Shown here: piece by piece, positions 1-10,045 of the stretch
Numbering within the stretch: the first letter of the stretch is position 1
Layout of the letters: each line of letters starts with the position of its first letter
Assembly: GCF_918797505.1 (NCBI RefSeq)
Contig: NC_092802.1
Span: 22,155,883-22,219,882 of the forward strand
Reading direction: 5' to 3'
DNA from: Bemisia tabaci
Lineage: Eukaryota > Arthropoda > Insecta > Hemiptera > Aleyrodidae
Length of the DNA: 64,000 nucleotides
Notes under the pieces: generated by a model
Seen by the model: only the letters and a program-made list of their open reading frames with translations
Databases searched by the model: none
What the model was told of the DNA's origin: nothing
Translations under genes and position numbers: made by a program

Positions 1-22
1 GGTGATGACTTTTGCTCCCTAA

Positions 23-162
23 AGCTCGTATCAGACGATCAAAGTAGAGGCTTCAAAGAGGTTCATCGATGCCTTTCCTGGCCCTCTCATTGGCCAGCGG
101 TTTAAGTCGGGGCAATCGATGAGTTTCTTTGAAGCCTCTACTTTGATCGTCTGATACGGGCT
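23..162. repeat. Short foldback (inverted-repeat) element
   Basis: A 36-bp arm at 23-58 is matched in reverse complement by 127-162 with one visible mismatch, leaving a spacer of about 70 bp. This is the form of a small non-autonomous DNA transposon or hairpin-forming repeat. No ORF is seen. Confidence 0.75.
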
Positions 163-194
163 TTATAATCGTCCATTAGGAATTGATGAATCCC

Positions 195-262
195 CGAAAA
201 TAAAAGCTTCCGCCTGTCGCCAAGAGGCCAATGGAGGGTCTTTTGTCTCTAGTTTGCTCTCT
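195..262. repeat. Solo arm of a foldback family
   Basis: The stretch resembles the right arm of the inverted-repeat element at 17049-17391, sharing the AAAGCTTCC and GGAGGGTCT-type words. Only one arm is visible here. Confidence 0.45.
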
Positions 263-330
263 CTCTTTGTGGGTACTCTATCCTAATTTCTACATAAAAG
301 TAGATTAGGTACTCGTCGGACTCTTTCAGA

Positions 331-739
331 ACTGAAAAAAAATTCTCGGCGTTTTTACCACGGTCCGTTGGTACCTTGACCATCTCACTCTTTTACCAAT
401 TATTGGTAATTTTACAAAGACAGACTGGTAAGCTTACCTAAAAACCGGTACAGTTTTTTTCAGGTAAGAATACCACTTTTATTGGTAATGAATTCCCGGT
501 AACTTTGCCATTTTATCTCGGTTATTCTAGCATAGTCGATAAAAAATATTGGCGTTTTCACCAAGGTCCAGTAAAATTACCGAGAGAGTTCAATGATTTT
601 ACCGAGATTTGTCGGTAAAATTATACCAATTCCACAAATGGTAATTTTACCAAAAAAAAACTGGGATCAAATAGAACCCTGAATTCTTGATAATTTTACC
701 CTTTTCTTAGTAAAAACATACCGATATTTTTTTTTCAGT
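331..739. mobile_element. MITE-like element rich in GGTAA/TTACC words
   Basis: Imperfect terminal inverted repeats begin ACTGAAAAAAAATTCTCGG at the left and end in the complementary TTTTTTTTTCAGT at the right. The interior is packed with short palindromic pieces such as ACCAATTATTGGTAA. It fills the intron just before the first visible AAA-ATPase exon. Confidence 0.5.
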
Positions 740-801
740 GAGGAATCAAAAAAAAATAAATCAATAAATCAATAAAGCAATAAATTTCCTAATAATTGCA
801 G

Positions 802-3800
802 GTGATGGACAGCGCAGAGAAGGAGGTATACAGTAGTATAATGGAGAAACATGGCGATGAGAATTTGTACTTGGGAGCAATCCAACGGTTGTGCAAATTC
901 ATTTACAAAGCTGAGGGTGTTCGCCCGATCGTCTTGATCGACGAGTATGACACGCCTCTCGTGACGGCGCTCGATACCGGGCACTATCATGCTATGATCA
1001 AGTTCATGCGCGGTTTTTACCGTCAAACCCTCGACCCGAGAGAAAATGATTCTTTCGAGAAAGGTGTTCTCACCGGTGTTACGAACATCCATACTATCGT
1101 CCTGGAGCCCTTTCGAGATGAAGTGAAAGTATATTCTATCTTCGATGATGAGTGCTCGAATTTTCTCGGCTTCACACAGGCAGAGGTGAGACAGCAACAA
1201 CAATTATATTCATAGAAATCCTCAGGGATTACATCGGAATCAGTGTTGGAAACTCACCTTTGTGTATGAGGAGCCAAATGGCGCATCAAGCCCGATTTTT
1301 AGGCGCCATTGAAGATTTTTTAGGGGCAAAATTGACTTTTTGCCTATATATTACGGTGCATTTAGTGAAATTGTTAGATGCAAGATGTTTTCGCAACAGA
1401 ACTAGTAAGTAGCTGTAACTTGGGGAGGACAAAAGCGCAAAGGATGAAATCGTGAAGAATAGAAAAAGCTTTCACTTGTAGTGTTGAAAATTTCGAATAA
1501 TCACCTGATATGAAAATTCAGATTTTTAGGGGGTAATTTTCAGGGGCCACGTAGGCGCAGAGCCTTCATTTTTTAGGCGCCATGGCCGATTTTTTAGGCG
1601 TATTTGGCGCGTTGGCGCCTGCGAGTTTCGAACACTGATCGGGATAGACCACTAGATAAGGTACGAAGTTAACCATTCTGATGTACCTATGTTTCGTGAC
1701 CAAAATATCACGTAGAGCACGATTTGCGCAAAGAAAATTATTGAATTTGACTATCCTAACTATTTGATATTCAATGTTTCTTGACGCGTGAACTCAAACC
1801 TCCCGCTCATGAAAACACAATAGTCTACTTGAGTCAAATCGCACTCTAAACTTTGCCATGAAAATCTCTGCAATATGAAAATCTAGCAACCTTAATCTTG
1901 ACGCTTTGACTCAGCTACATACCAAATTGTTCACACTTTAATCGATAAAGGGTGGGAAAGGAACAATGCTCGATTGAGAAGCCTGCCATAACTGTTGTGA
2001 GGCGAGATTCCCTCCCGTAAATATTGATATTGAAGTCTCAAGCCTAGAGGTAAAAAGTGCGGGAAAAAAAGGACCAAGTGGACTACATTTTGCAATTTGG
2101 AACTATAAACACTGGCCCGGTTTAAAAACAACGAATGTGCTATTAGTTTCCCTACGCACATAAGTGTTTTTTCAGATGAGCCAGAATTTATAGTTCCAAA
2201 TTGCAAAATGCAGTCCAACTGGGAACGCCTCCTCGTATAAAAAGTACGTGTGTAGAACATAATTAAGATAAAAGTAACTCACTTTTGTATTTTTCTGGGA
2301 TTTGGGGTTTGGAGAAAATTAAATTGAAACTGGGAACAAAAGCCTTGACGCTTTACTCCTCTAAATGTTTCAACGTAAATCGTAATCTTCAACTTCTATT
2401 TTCACAAACGATATTCCGTCGTGCTAAGGAAGAACGCCGTACGTATATTTGGAAGTTGCCAAACGACAACGGGCAAAAAATATATTTTTGAGAGCAGACA
2501 TGCATAGTTTCCTTAGAAATTTTTCAAGTAATTTAGGTTAACTTGCAAGGATAATGAATCGAAAATTTTGAAGAGAAATATTCACAATTTTCCAAAGAAA
2601 TTGGAGGAAAATAATGCTACGTTTAAAGGCTCATACGGCGTCTTTCCTTAGCACGGCAGTCTTGTACTCTTAACTCTGAATTTTGGAGAAGAGAAAATAT
2701 GCCAGGATCTGAGCTTAAATTGCTCCTAAATCAATTGATCCTATTTGATCGGCTCCTTTCAGATGAACTTAGTAGTGCTCCCATTTTCCGGAGTTAGTTC
2801 CGAATTTCGGAACTTTTGAGATTTTCCTGAATTTTTCCCGGAACTTTTGAAAATCCCGAAAGGTTCCGGATCTTTTGCATTTCTCGGAACTTTCTCGGAA
2901 ATTTTCAAAAAATTTTCCCGGAAATTTAGACGGTCATGGAATGGGAGGAATTGAGACAAAAAAGTTCCGAATTCCGGAAATTTTGACGGTCATGGAATGG
3001 GAGGAATTGCATGAGACAAAAAAGTTCCGAATTCCGGAACTTTTGACAGCCATGGTATGGGAGCATTGAAACTTGGTCATTGTACAGGTCAATGAGCTGG
3101 TTTCACGTGGTAAACATGGACCAGATGCCTTGGACAGGGTGCAGAAGATGTATGGAGGGTACAAGTTTGGAAACTCTACATTGTACAACCCTTTCAGCGT
3201 CTCAAATTACCTATTCAATGAGAAATCTCGACCCTGGATGGCAGCAGATCCCCAGACCCAAGCTAGTCTAGAGAAATTCATACTTGCGCACGGACTCTAT
3301 CCGATTCTAACTATTCAAAGGCTGATCAACGGTGAGGACGTTATCAAAAAGGTACCTGGAGTCTTGGGGCAACCCGAAACGGGCACTGGTGCAGGAGAAA
3401 CTTCCTACTGGGCCTACCTCATCCAATTTGGGTTCCTGTCCTACTCGAACCTTGGAGCTATCGGAACCCAGAGTTTATCCCGAAATATCACACTGCGCAT
3501 CCCTAATGAAGAGGTAAATAAATGTTATACTCTTCCATCACCGTTAGGTATACTAAAGTACGTGTATACGGGAGAATGTTGAGTATCTCAATCCTCTTAC
3601 TACAGAAAAAGTGTGCCGCTCTCTGATTGGTCGGCTATCATGGAGCCCCAAAGTTGGCCCAATACAAACAAACCCCAGCCCCTCCGCTCCTAGTTTGGCC
3701 CAATGTAAACGAACAAGATGGCGACAAAGTTCTACCAAGTTCGAGACGTGAATTTGGATGTGATAAATATTTTTTTATATCCAACCTCTGAATTGAGTTC

Positions 3801-6312
3801 GGATCGAACTTCGATGGATATTTTTGCGAAAATGAACCGTTAAATGTGGTTATCATTCATTTCTTAGCCGCTAATACGTGTTCCTCTGGGTCCAGTTCGT
3901 TTACATTGGGCCAACTCTGGAGCTCCATGATAGCCTAAACTGATGAACCAATCAGAGAGTGACTCAGAGATGGCAATACTCTCTCGAATATTGGTGCTCT
4001 ATTTCGTAAGGATGGATTTCTCGTTCTTGGAATTCGTGTCTGCCTTTTTCATGCAGGTAGAAGGTTAGGACATTTCGTTAACGATTTTTTGTCCGAGCAC
4101 TTGTTTTTTCCAGTAGTTTAAGTCCACGCGTTTTTTCAGCAGGGGAGTTGTGGTCACTTACCAATTATTGAGACCCAAAGTTAATTGGTCAACATGTAAA
4201 TACTAACAACACTTGCTCACGACGTTTTTGGATGAAATGTATAAATTCTTGAAAGAATGAGGTTTTGCTCTCTTTTTGTTTGTTTGGTTGGCCAAACGGA
4301 AAAAAATCATATAATTGAGATTTTGGCGTCAATTCCATGAGGGAAAATTCACTAAAACTCTCTACACCTCTTTAGTGCAACAGGACTTAATTATCTTTCA
4401 AGAAAATCCCATCTTCTTATACCTGAACCGGATGAACCTCTTGATTTTCCTCAGCTAAAGGCTCCTAAATTTTTCCTGTGTACGATAACATCGCGACGGC
4501 GCCGGCGGGCCGCGGCGCTTCAAACTACTATTTCACCATGAAAGTGTTGCACAGTATCATACAAGATTGAAGGCACCCCAACGTATCATGATTGATGGCA
4601 TCTTTCAAAAGCACGAAGTTCCCTCGCAAATTAAATCGAGTGACGACGAAAAAAAGGGAGCTGTAGTCGAAAACTTCCTAAGTCCAAGTATCTGATCCAG
4701 TAACGTTTAGCATGATTTTTAAACTTAATTAGAGGAAAAAGTGACTTAAATCAAGCAGAAATATGCTCAAATTAACCGTCGAGAAGATTTCCTTATAAAT
4801 CAATAAAGAAAATCTTGCCTGTTCAGAGAAAAAATGATGCTGAAATAAAAAGAAAAGCCACTGACATCAAGCAGAAACCCGCTTTCATTCAGCTATTTTA
4901 TTCTTAATTCAAAATAAAATCTTCTTGACGGCATACTCAATAATGTTTCTGCCTAGATCGAGTCACACTGTTCTCTAATGAAATTCAAAAATTAATTATG
5001 CTAGCTGAACGTTATTAAAAACGGATGCTAGGACTAAGTGAGTTTTTTAGATTACCACTCTCTTTTTGTAACGTAGTATCTTGATTTATTTTGCAAGGAA
5101 AGCTCTGTACCCTTAAAGGAAGCTTGTCATTCTCGATACGTCGGAGCGCCTTCAATCTCGTATGATACTGTGCAACACCTATGTCGTGAAATAGTTGCTT
5201 GAAACGCCGTAGCACTCCGTGGCTCCAGCGTGACACGCGCATAGGCGCCTACAAACCTAACAGGGATACTTCACGCATTGCGCAACGCGTGAAGTATCCC
5301 GTTAGGTTTGTAGGCGCCAGTGCGCATTTCGCTCTGTGTCAGGCCGTAATATTTAAACTCGCGGAGTCGGCGTTTTTCAACTCATGATTTTTAATCAAGT
5401 GTTTTTTTTTTCTTGTCAATGTTTTCAAGAGTCTGGACTCTAGACCCAATTTGTTAGTGTATTTTCCGAAGAAAATACACTATTTTTTTTTCCAGTTTGG
5501 CCAATATGAAATGCAAAACGCAAGGTTTAGTGACCCATTCAACCCTCACCAATTGGACGTATTTCTGTCAAACGGAACTATGTGCATTAAAACATGAGCC
5601 CTGAGACCCATAAGAATACATGTATAACAGGGCTCACGTTGTAATGCACATAGTTCCGTTCGCTAGAAATACGTCCAATTCCTCCTCGTTTCCAATACAT
5701 GAACCAACTAATGCAGAGCAATGCTCATTATTTTACATTTAGGTGAGAACTCTCCTCAGAGATATCCTCTACGAGACGGACTGGAGCCGCCGGTTCATAG
5801 GACTCGCAGTGAACTACCCGCGCTATGACAACGCTGAAGCACTCACCACACGCGGCCCGCCCATCGAGGTTCCCGAATACAGGGACTTTATCCACGCCTT
5901 CACGACTGGCAACTTCGAGGAGGCCCGGGAGATGATATCCAAGTACATCCGCCAAGCGGGCGTGTTTTTCAACCCCCACGACGAGGTGTGTTCGACGGCG
6001 CTTGGTGACTACGTGGGACAAATGTTGAGCGGAGTAGCTTGGATGAAAAACTCGACGCTGCGGGCTGCGAAAAGCTCCGAAAAAGTCGCGATGGAGGTAG
6101 TCGGGATCCCGGCGAGAGTTGCAATCGAGAGGACAGGACTGTTAAGATCAGTCTGGTTGAAGACGAAGTCGAAGGTCTGCGAGATCGTCAACACTAAGAG
6201 CCGAAATGAGACGGAGATTCTCATCACGTGTGGCGAAGCTTTTGTTGATTTGTGTCTGCGTCGCTTTGAGGGGGGGTTAAGTCTGTGTGATATTACGGGA
6301 TGCTTGGGATGA
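802..6312 (+). CDS. AAA-ATPase-like protein, C-terminal three exons (5' end outside window)
   Basis: Exons lie at 802-1185, 3088-3513 and 5743-6312 (TGA stop), each with AG acceptors and GT donors; all visible junctions are phase 0, giving 459 in-frame residues. Exon one carries a Walker B-type segment, VLIDEYDTPL, then LTGVTNIHTI and FGFTQAEV-like family landmarks. Exon two has the MYGGYKF...LYNPFS block and a YLIQFGFLSY strand typical of the AAA-ATPase-like family (Pfam AAA-ATPase_like). Walker A should lie left of base 1. Known relatives, frequent in bacteria, fungi and some animals, end in a PD-(D/E)XK nuclease domain. Here the last exon has the helical lead-in (EVCSTALGDYVGQML), but I see no convincing D...E-x-K active site. 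A nucleotide-dependent role is inferred; the biological function is unknown. GC content is well above the flanks, especially in the last exon. Confidence 0.8.
2080..2216. mobile_element. Palindromic MITE, GGACTGCATTTTGC family, copy 1
   Basis: About 45-bp terminal inverted repeats start GGACTACATTTTGCAATTTG and end in the complementary CAAATTGCAAAATGCAGTCC. A very similar copy at 40687-40824 is inserted inside another transposon. Confidence 0.8.
2414..2659. mobile_element. TIR MITE, CTGCCGTGCTAAGG family, copy 1
   Basis: The left end reads CGTGCTAAGGAAGAACGCCG and the right end gives the inverse, GGCGTCTTTCCTTAGCACGG. This is the commonest family in the window, with eight copies of about 250 bp and an AT-rich, partly palindromic interior. 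Confidence 0.8.
3596..3985. mobile_element. Foldback element in the AAA-gene intron
   Basis: Left words CTCTGATTGG, GGCTATCATGGAGC and TTGGCCCAATGTAAACGAAC recur in inverse order and orientation near 3890-3960. The arms are imperfect and interrupted. Confidence 0.6.
4490..5235. mobile_element. Foldback element with GC-rich ends
   Basis: The arm at about 4508-4585 (TTGCACAGTATCATACAAGA) is matched in inverse orientation near 5130-5200. The outer left end is extremely GC-rich (GGCGCCGGCGGGCCGCGG), unlike its surroundings. It lies in the last visible intron of the AAA-ATPase-like gene and abuts the perfect hairpin at 5243-5320. Confidence 0.5.
5243..5320. repeat. Near-perfect 78-bp hairpin, copy 1
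   Basis: The arm GGCGCCTACAAACCTAACAG plus GGATACTTCACGC is mirrored by its complement around the centre CATTGCGCAACG. The stem is about 33 bp with a tiny loop. A second copy lies at 59193-59277 and is related to the GCGCCTACAAGACTGC repeats elsewhere. Confidence 0.75.
5392..5495. repeat. Half copy of the CACTGGAAAAAAACAC family
   Basis: The segment TTCTTGTCAATGTTTTCAAG followed by AGTCTGGACTCTAGA matches the right arm of the elements at 26949-27166 and 33402-33636. Confidence 0.6.
5553..5678. mobile_element. Foldback MITE, TTGGACGTATTTCTG family, copy 1
   Basis: Terminal inverted repeats begin TTGGACGTATTTCTGTCAAA and end with the complementary AGAAATACGTCCAA. Arms of roughly 55 bp surround a short centre. 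Further copies are at 42394-42521 and, longer, at 58380-58754. Confidence 0.8.
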
Positions 6313-6397
6313 TTCAAAGAGAATGAATGCCCAGCTTCAGCTGGATCGAATTTATCAAAGAGGAACCAACCCGGATTTTTGAAAACATAGAGTCAAG

Positions 6398-7132
6398 CAG
6401 GGCCGGATTAAGGGGGACATGGGCCGCGGCCCATGGCGGCAAATTTAGGGGGCGGCAAATTTTGCAATTTTTTTAAATGTAGGTATAAAAAAAATCGGAT
6501 CCAGAAAAAAAAATTATCAATGAGAAAAGGGGACAAAATCTCTCTTTCCTGAGAGTATAGTAATTTCTAATTTTATCGTTTCTCGGTGATAAAAAAGACA
6601 GCATCTTTAATTAGTCGAGTTAAGAGAGGGACTAAAAACGCAATTTGGCCTGGAGCTCAGCGCAGAGAGGAATGATGACGAGGACTGGATATGAAAAGGA
6701 CAAGCTCTCGGCTCGGCGGTCGACATGTAACACATATTAGCGCCTACAAGACTGCATGAATACTTCACCCATTGCGTCAAACACAGCGCGGTCAGGAGCG
6801 GTTGGCGTGAAACGCGTAGCGCCTACAAGACTGCATGAATACTTCACGCATTGCGCCAAACACAGTGCGATCAGCCCGGCGGCGCGGTGCAGCGGCGGAC
6901 GTTAAAACTTAAAAGTATTAAACCACATTTATGTTTGTTCTTTCAATTTTTTGGTTCATTTCTTATAAATGGAGGACCTTGTCTACACAGAGATATGTTT
7001 ACGGAACTTAACTTTCGCGCAAAGTTCCGTGAAATTTTGCCAGTAGTGTTGACAGGACTTTCGCAAAAAATGTATCCAACCCGAGTAAGTAACATGCGGC
7101 CCATGGGCGGCAAGTAGGTAAATCCGGCCCTG
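6398..7132. mobile_element. Non-autonomous hAT-like element in the AAA-gene 3' flank
   Basis: The element starts CAGGGCCGGATTAAGG and ends TAAATCCGGCCCTG, a terminal sequence typical of hAT elements. It is flanked by GAGTCAAG (6390-6397) and GAGTTAAG (7133-7140), an 8-bp target duplication with one difference. It begins 86 bp after the stop codon. Paralogous 3'-end copies at 9.7-10.0 kb lack it and show the uninterrupted site. Inside are two GCGCCTACAAGACTGC repeats (6742-6876). No transposase ORF is visible. Confidence 0.8.
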
Positions 7133-7867
7133 GAGTTAAGAATGTTGGGCGCTTCTGGGTACCAGATGCGCCCTTTCCAACCGTTCGACTCTCCCGATGT
7201 AACATGTACTATACTACATGCCCTTTTGCCTTATGGGTAATGACGCCATTCTGGTACACCCGGGAAAATTGGATTTTTTTCTGCATCTGGTATTCGTAAA
7301 AGTTTTCGTGAAATGTTTTGCTTTTAAGCATAACAATCTCGCACGGACGTATTACCTGGTTAAAGTATTTTAGGGCCTCCTTATGCTTTAAATACTTATA
7401 TCCGAGGCAGTACTTTCAGATCGATTTGAAAATATTACGAACAGTCACGTGATCTCTTCATTTTAGTGACGTATTACTGTGCTACTTTGTGATTGGTTCA
7501 TTTTCTTGGCGCAGCATCGACACGTCAGCTGTTTGCGGCATTGAGCGGAAGGTTTAAGGTTATGTCATGGACCACAGTTAAAAAAAACGGAGTGAGACTC
7601 AGCACAAGCGCGAGTAAGAACGGGCCCTCACTTCGCCGGACGAGGAGTCACTCCGACGGAGAATCGGCTGGACGGATTTGGGTGCCGTACGCATAGAAAT
7701 CACTCCGACGCCGGACGGACTCGCGGGAGCCGCAAATTTAGGGGTTCGCAGCTAGGGGATGGTGAAAGGGTTAATTGTGGAAATAATTTTTGAAACCATG
7801 AAAAATAAAAATAATGAAGCCGTTGGTACGTGATTTAACCGATTTTGAAGGTTAGAAATTTTTCTAC

Positions 7868-7940
7868 CTACATTGGAATTGAACCCGGGACCTACCTAAC
7901 ACTAACCGACGACCCTACCGATTGAGCTACAGCGGACGAC
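7868..7940 (-). repeat. tRNA-like sequence: tRNA pseudogene or SINE head
   Basis: Read on the minus strand, an A box (TAGCTCAATCGG, 7929-7918) is followed by a B box (GGTCCCGGGTTCAATTCC, 7893-7876) at tRNA-like spacing. The T stem does not pair properly (CCGGG against CCAAT) and the acceptor ends do not match. A functional tRNA is therefore unlikely; a decayed tRNA or the head of a tRNA-derived SINE is more plausible. Confidence 0.55.
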
Positions 7941-8029
7941 ATGAAAGTGACACAAAAACGGTATTTAACGTCGATTTGAACGGGCCGCTAAAATATTTTC
8001 AATCTACCTGGATTTGTCGTGTATTTAGT

Positions 8030-8480
8030 TTACTTTACTATATTTTTTAACTATATTTTATTGTTTTACTTTGTTTTATTTCCTTGTTGTCTCTATTTCT
8101 CCTTCACTCTATTTTATTTTTTCCAGCACTTCATTTTTTTCTCTTTAACTATTTACTTCTCATTCCTTTACTTTGTTTTATATTTACTGTGATTTCTTTT
8201 AATACTTCATCATAATTTTTGGACTTCACTTAACTCTTAAAATTCATTCTATTCTTTAACATCATTTAGTTGTTTCCCTTATTTTATTTTTTCTTCATCT
8301 CCTTGCTCCCTCTAATTATTTACTTCAATTTAGTCTTTGACTTCATTTTATCATATATTTGATTTACTTTATTTTATTTCTTTTCTTTTGTCTCTGTTAT
8401 ACCATAATTTCGACTATTCTATTATTTCCACTATTCTATTATTTTTTCTATTTTTTTCTCTTTAAATTTTTCATTTTCAT
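8030..8480. repeat. Pyrimidine-rich low-complexity tract
   Basis: About 450 bp consist almost only of T, A and C on the plus strand, with irregular TTTATTT, CTTTACTT and TTTCATTT words. It has no fixed repeat unit and no coding potential. Confidence 0.7.
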
Positions 8481-8793
8481 TCTGAGAGTGGTAGGCTTAA
8501 AGGGGAGGAGAGACAGTATATAGCGCTAGTGCGAGGGAGAGAAGGTGCGCGTGACTCCGGGCCGTACTGCAGCTCCGGTGCGGAGTGCTTTGACTTCACA
8601 TGCAGCCCGTCTCAGCACCTACGCGCTGAACCGCACTCCCGTGTTCATTCTCACTCCGGATTTTCCGTCGGACGGAATCAACGATTTTTAACAGTGCAAG
8701 AGAATGAATAAGGACCCCCAACTCCAGTTAGCGGAGACATTAGCGCTGCCTATATTTTCATCCATGGCCGATGTCACCGCCGGCCGGCCGGTC

Positions 8794-9178
8794 TAGAGTA
8801 CCTGTATAGCGAGAGTATGGACAGATCGCTTCATGGAGGGCTTAGGGCCCAAAAGTGCAGCCACCCTTCTAACCAACTTCTAACGCACAAAATTTCACTG
8901 CCAGTCTGCAGATTCCAATTCTAACCATGATGGCCAAGAATGTACAGAAATGAGCGTTCTTCCGCAAAATTGAGTAAATTTATGCAAAAACTGAGTCAAA
9001 CACGTGCTTAATAAACGACGGTTCGTAACAATAGTATTAGTAAATCGTTCTGGATAATTGAAATTCATAGGTTGGCTGCATTTCTGGGCCCTAACTTTAT
9101 TCGCAGAAGCATCGGTGAAGGCCTGATGGATTTTCGGAGTTTCACATCTGTCCATACTCTCGCTATACAGGTACTCTA
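8794..9178. mobile_element. hAT-like MITE, TAGAGTACC family, copy 1
   Basis: Terminal repeats begin TAGAGTACCTGTATAGCGAG and end in the complementary CTATACAGGTACTCTA, about 35 bp long. Flanks GGCCGGTC and GGCCGGCC fit an 8-bp target duplication with one change. Related copies at 30243-30555 and 60464-60869 also have nearly identical 8-bp flanks. Confidence 0.75.
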
Positions 9179-9584
9179 GGCCGGCCGGTCCCTCTCTTCA
9201 CCGCGACCCGCGCTTCCCCTCCCCGCTGCTGAACTCCTCTTCACGCGGCCCCGCTCCCCCGCGACCTGCACGCCCTACCTCGCGGCGTCGCGACGCCGCT
9301 GTCCGCTAGATCGCGTTGACGCACCAGCTTTAGAGGATCCGCCGCTCTTTCCCGTCGTCTGATTTACAGTCCATCCTTTATGTTTTCATTCACCACCAAC
9401 TTAAATTTATCTCAAAGTGCTTGTGGAAAGTTTCAGATCTTCGCGGTCGCTCTGAAGTTTTAAAGGGTTTTGCGGTTAAAGAATCCCACTTTAAATTCCG
9501 TCTTCGTCAGTCTTCGGGTACAAAAGTTGGTAGTAATATGCTTTGTCAAAGAAGCGCCCTCCAACGCTTGGGCGTTGGAACTGC

Positions 9585-10045
9585 TTGTTTTTGAGTTCCA
9601 CTAGAGTCCAGTTCCACTACTTGTATATCTTTTCTCGCCAAAAATGAAGTCGAAATAAAAATTGCCTCGCAAAGTCTGTGATTGATCTGGATTCTTGGGA
9701 TGATTCAAAGAGAACGAATGCCAGCTTCAGATGGATTGAGTTTATCAGAAAATAACCAACCCGCATATATGTTTTAAAAAATTGAGTTAAGTATGTCTTT
9801 GAGTTCCAATAGTTGTTTATTTTCTTCCGTCAAAAACTGAAAGTCAAAAAAAATGTCATGAAAAGTCTGTGATTGATCTGGATTCTTGGGATGATTCAAA
9901 GAGAACGGATGCCAGCTTCAGTTGGATCGAGTTCATCCGAAAGGAACCAACCTGCATTTTCGAATAAATTGAATTAAGAGTGTTTTTGTTTTAAAAATTC
10001 AAAGTCGAAAAAAAAATAGTTTTTGAAAAAAAGGGTTTAAAGTTC
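9585..10045 (+). pseudogene. Tandem fragments of the AAA-gene 3' end
   Basis: Units about 191 bp apart carry CTTGGGATGATTCAAAGAGA (9694 and 9885 region), which in the gene spans the stop codon at 6310. Similarity starts in the last dozen codons (AAGTCTGTG...) and continues through GCCAGCTTCAG, ACCAACC and GAGTTAAG of the 3' flank. These are degenerate, non-coding repeats derived from a paralogous 3' end. Confidence 0.65.

Larger units (their letters stand above)
1186..3087 (+). other. Intron of the AAA-ATPase-like gene
   Basis: It holds two dispersed TTTTTAGGCGCCAT-type words near 1300 and 1575, the palindromic MITE at 2080-2216 and the TIR element at 2414-2659. At 2935-3065 there is a short triplicated motif built on GTCATGGAATGGGAG and AAAGTTCCGAATTCCGGAA. 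No further exon is recognised. Confidence 0.6.
7572..8697. mobile_element. Possible 1.1-kb TIR element enclosing a tRNA-like segment and a pyrimidine-rich tract
   Basis: CACAGTTAAAAAAAACGGAG near 7573 and the inverse TTTTTAACAGTG near 8687 suggest termini, with further CGGAGTGAG-type words inward on both sides. Evidence is limited to these imperfect arms. Confidence 0.35.

Noticed and set aside
769..1203. Minus-strand open frame over the first AAA exon
   Set aside because: It is the antisense shadow of the exon at 802-1185; the plus frame has the family motifs and splice sites.
7868..7940. Functional tRNA gene
   Set aside because: A and B boxes are present but the T stem and acceptor stem do not pair.
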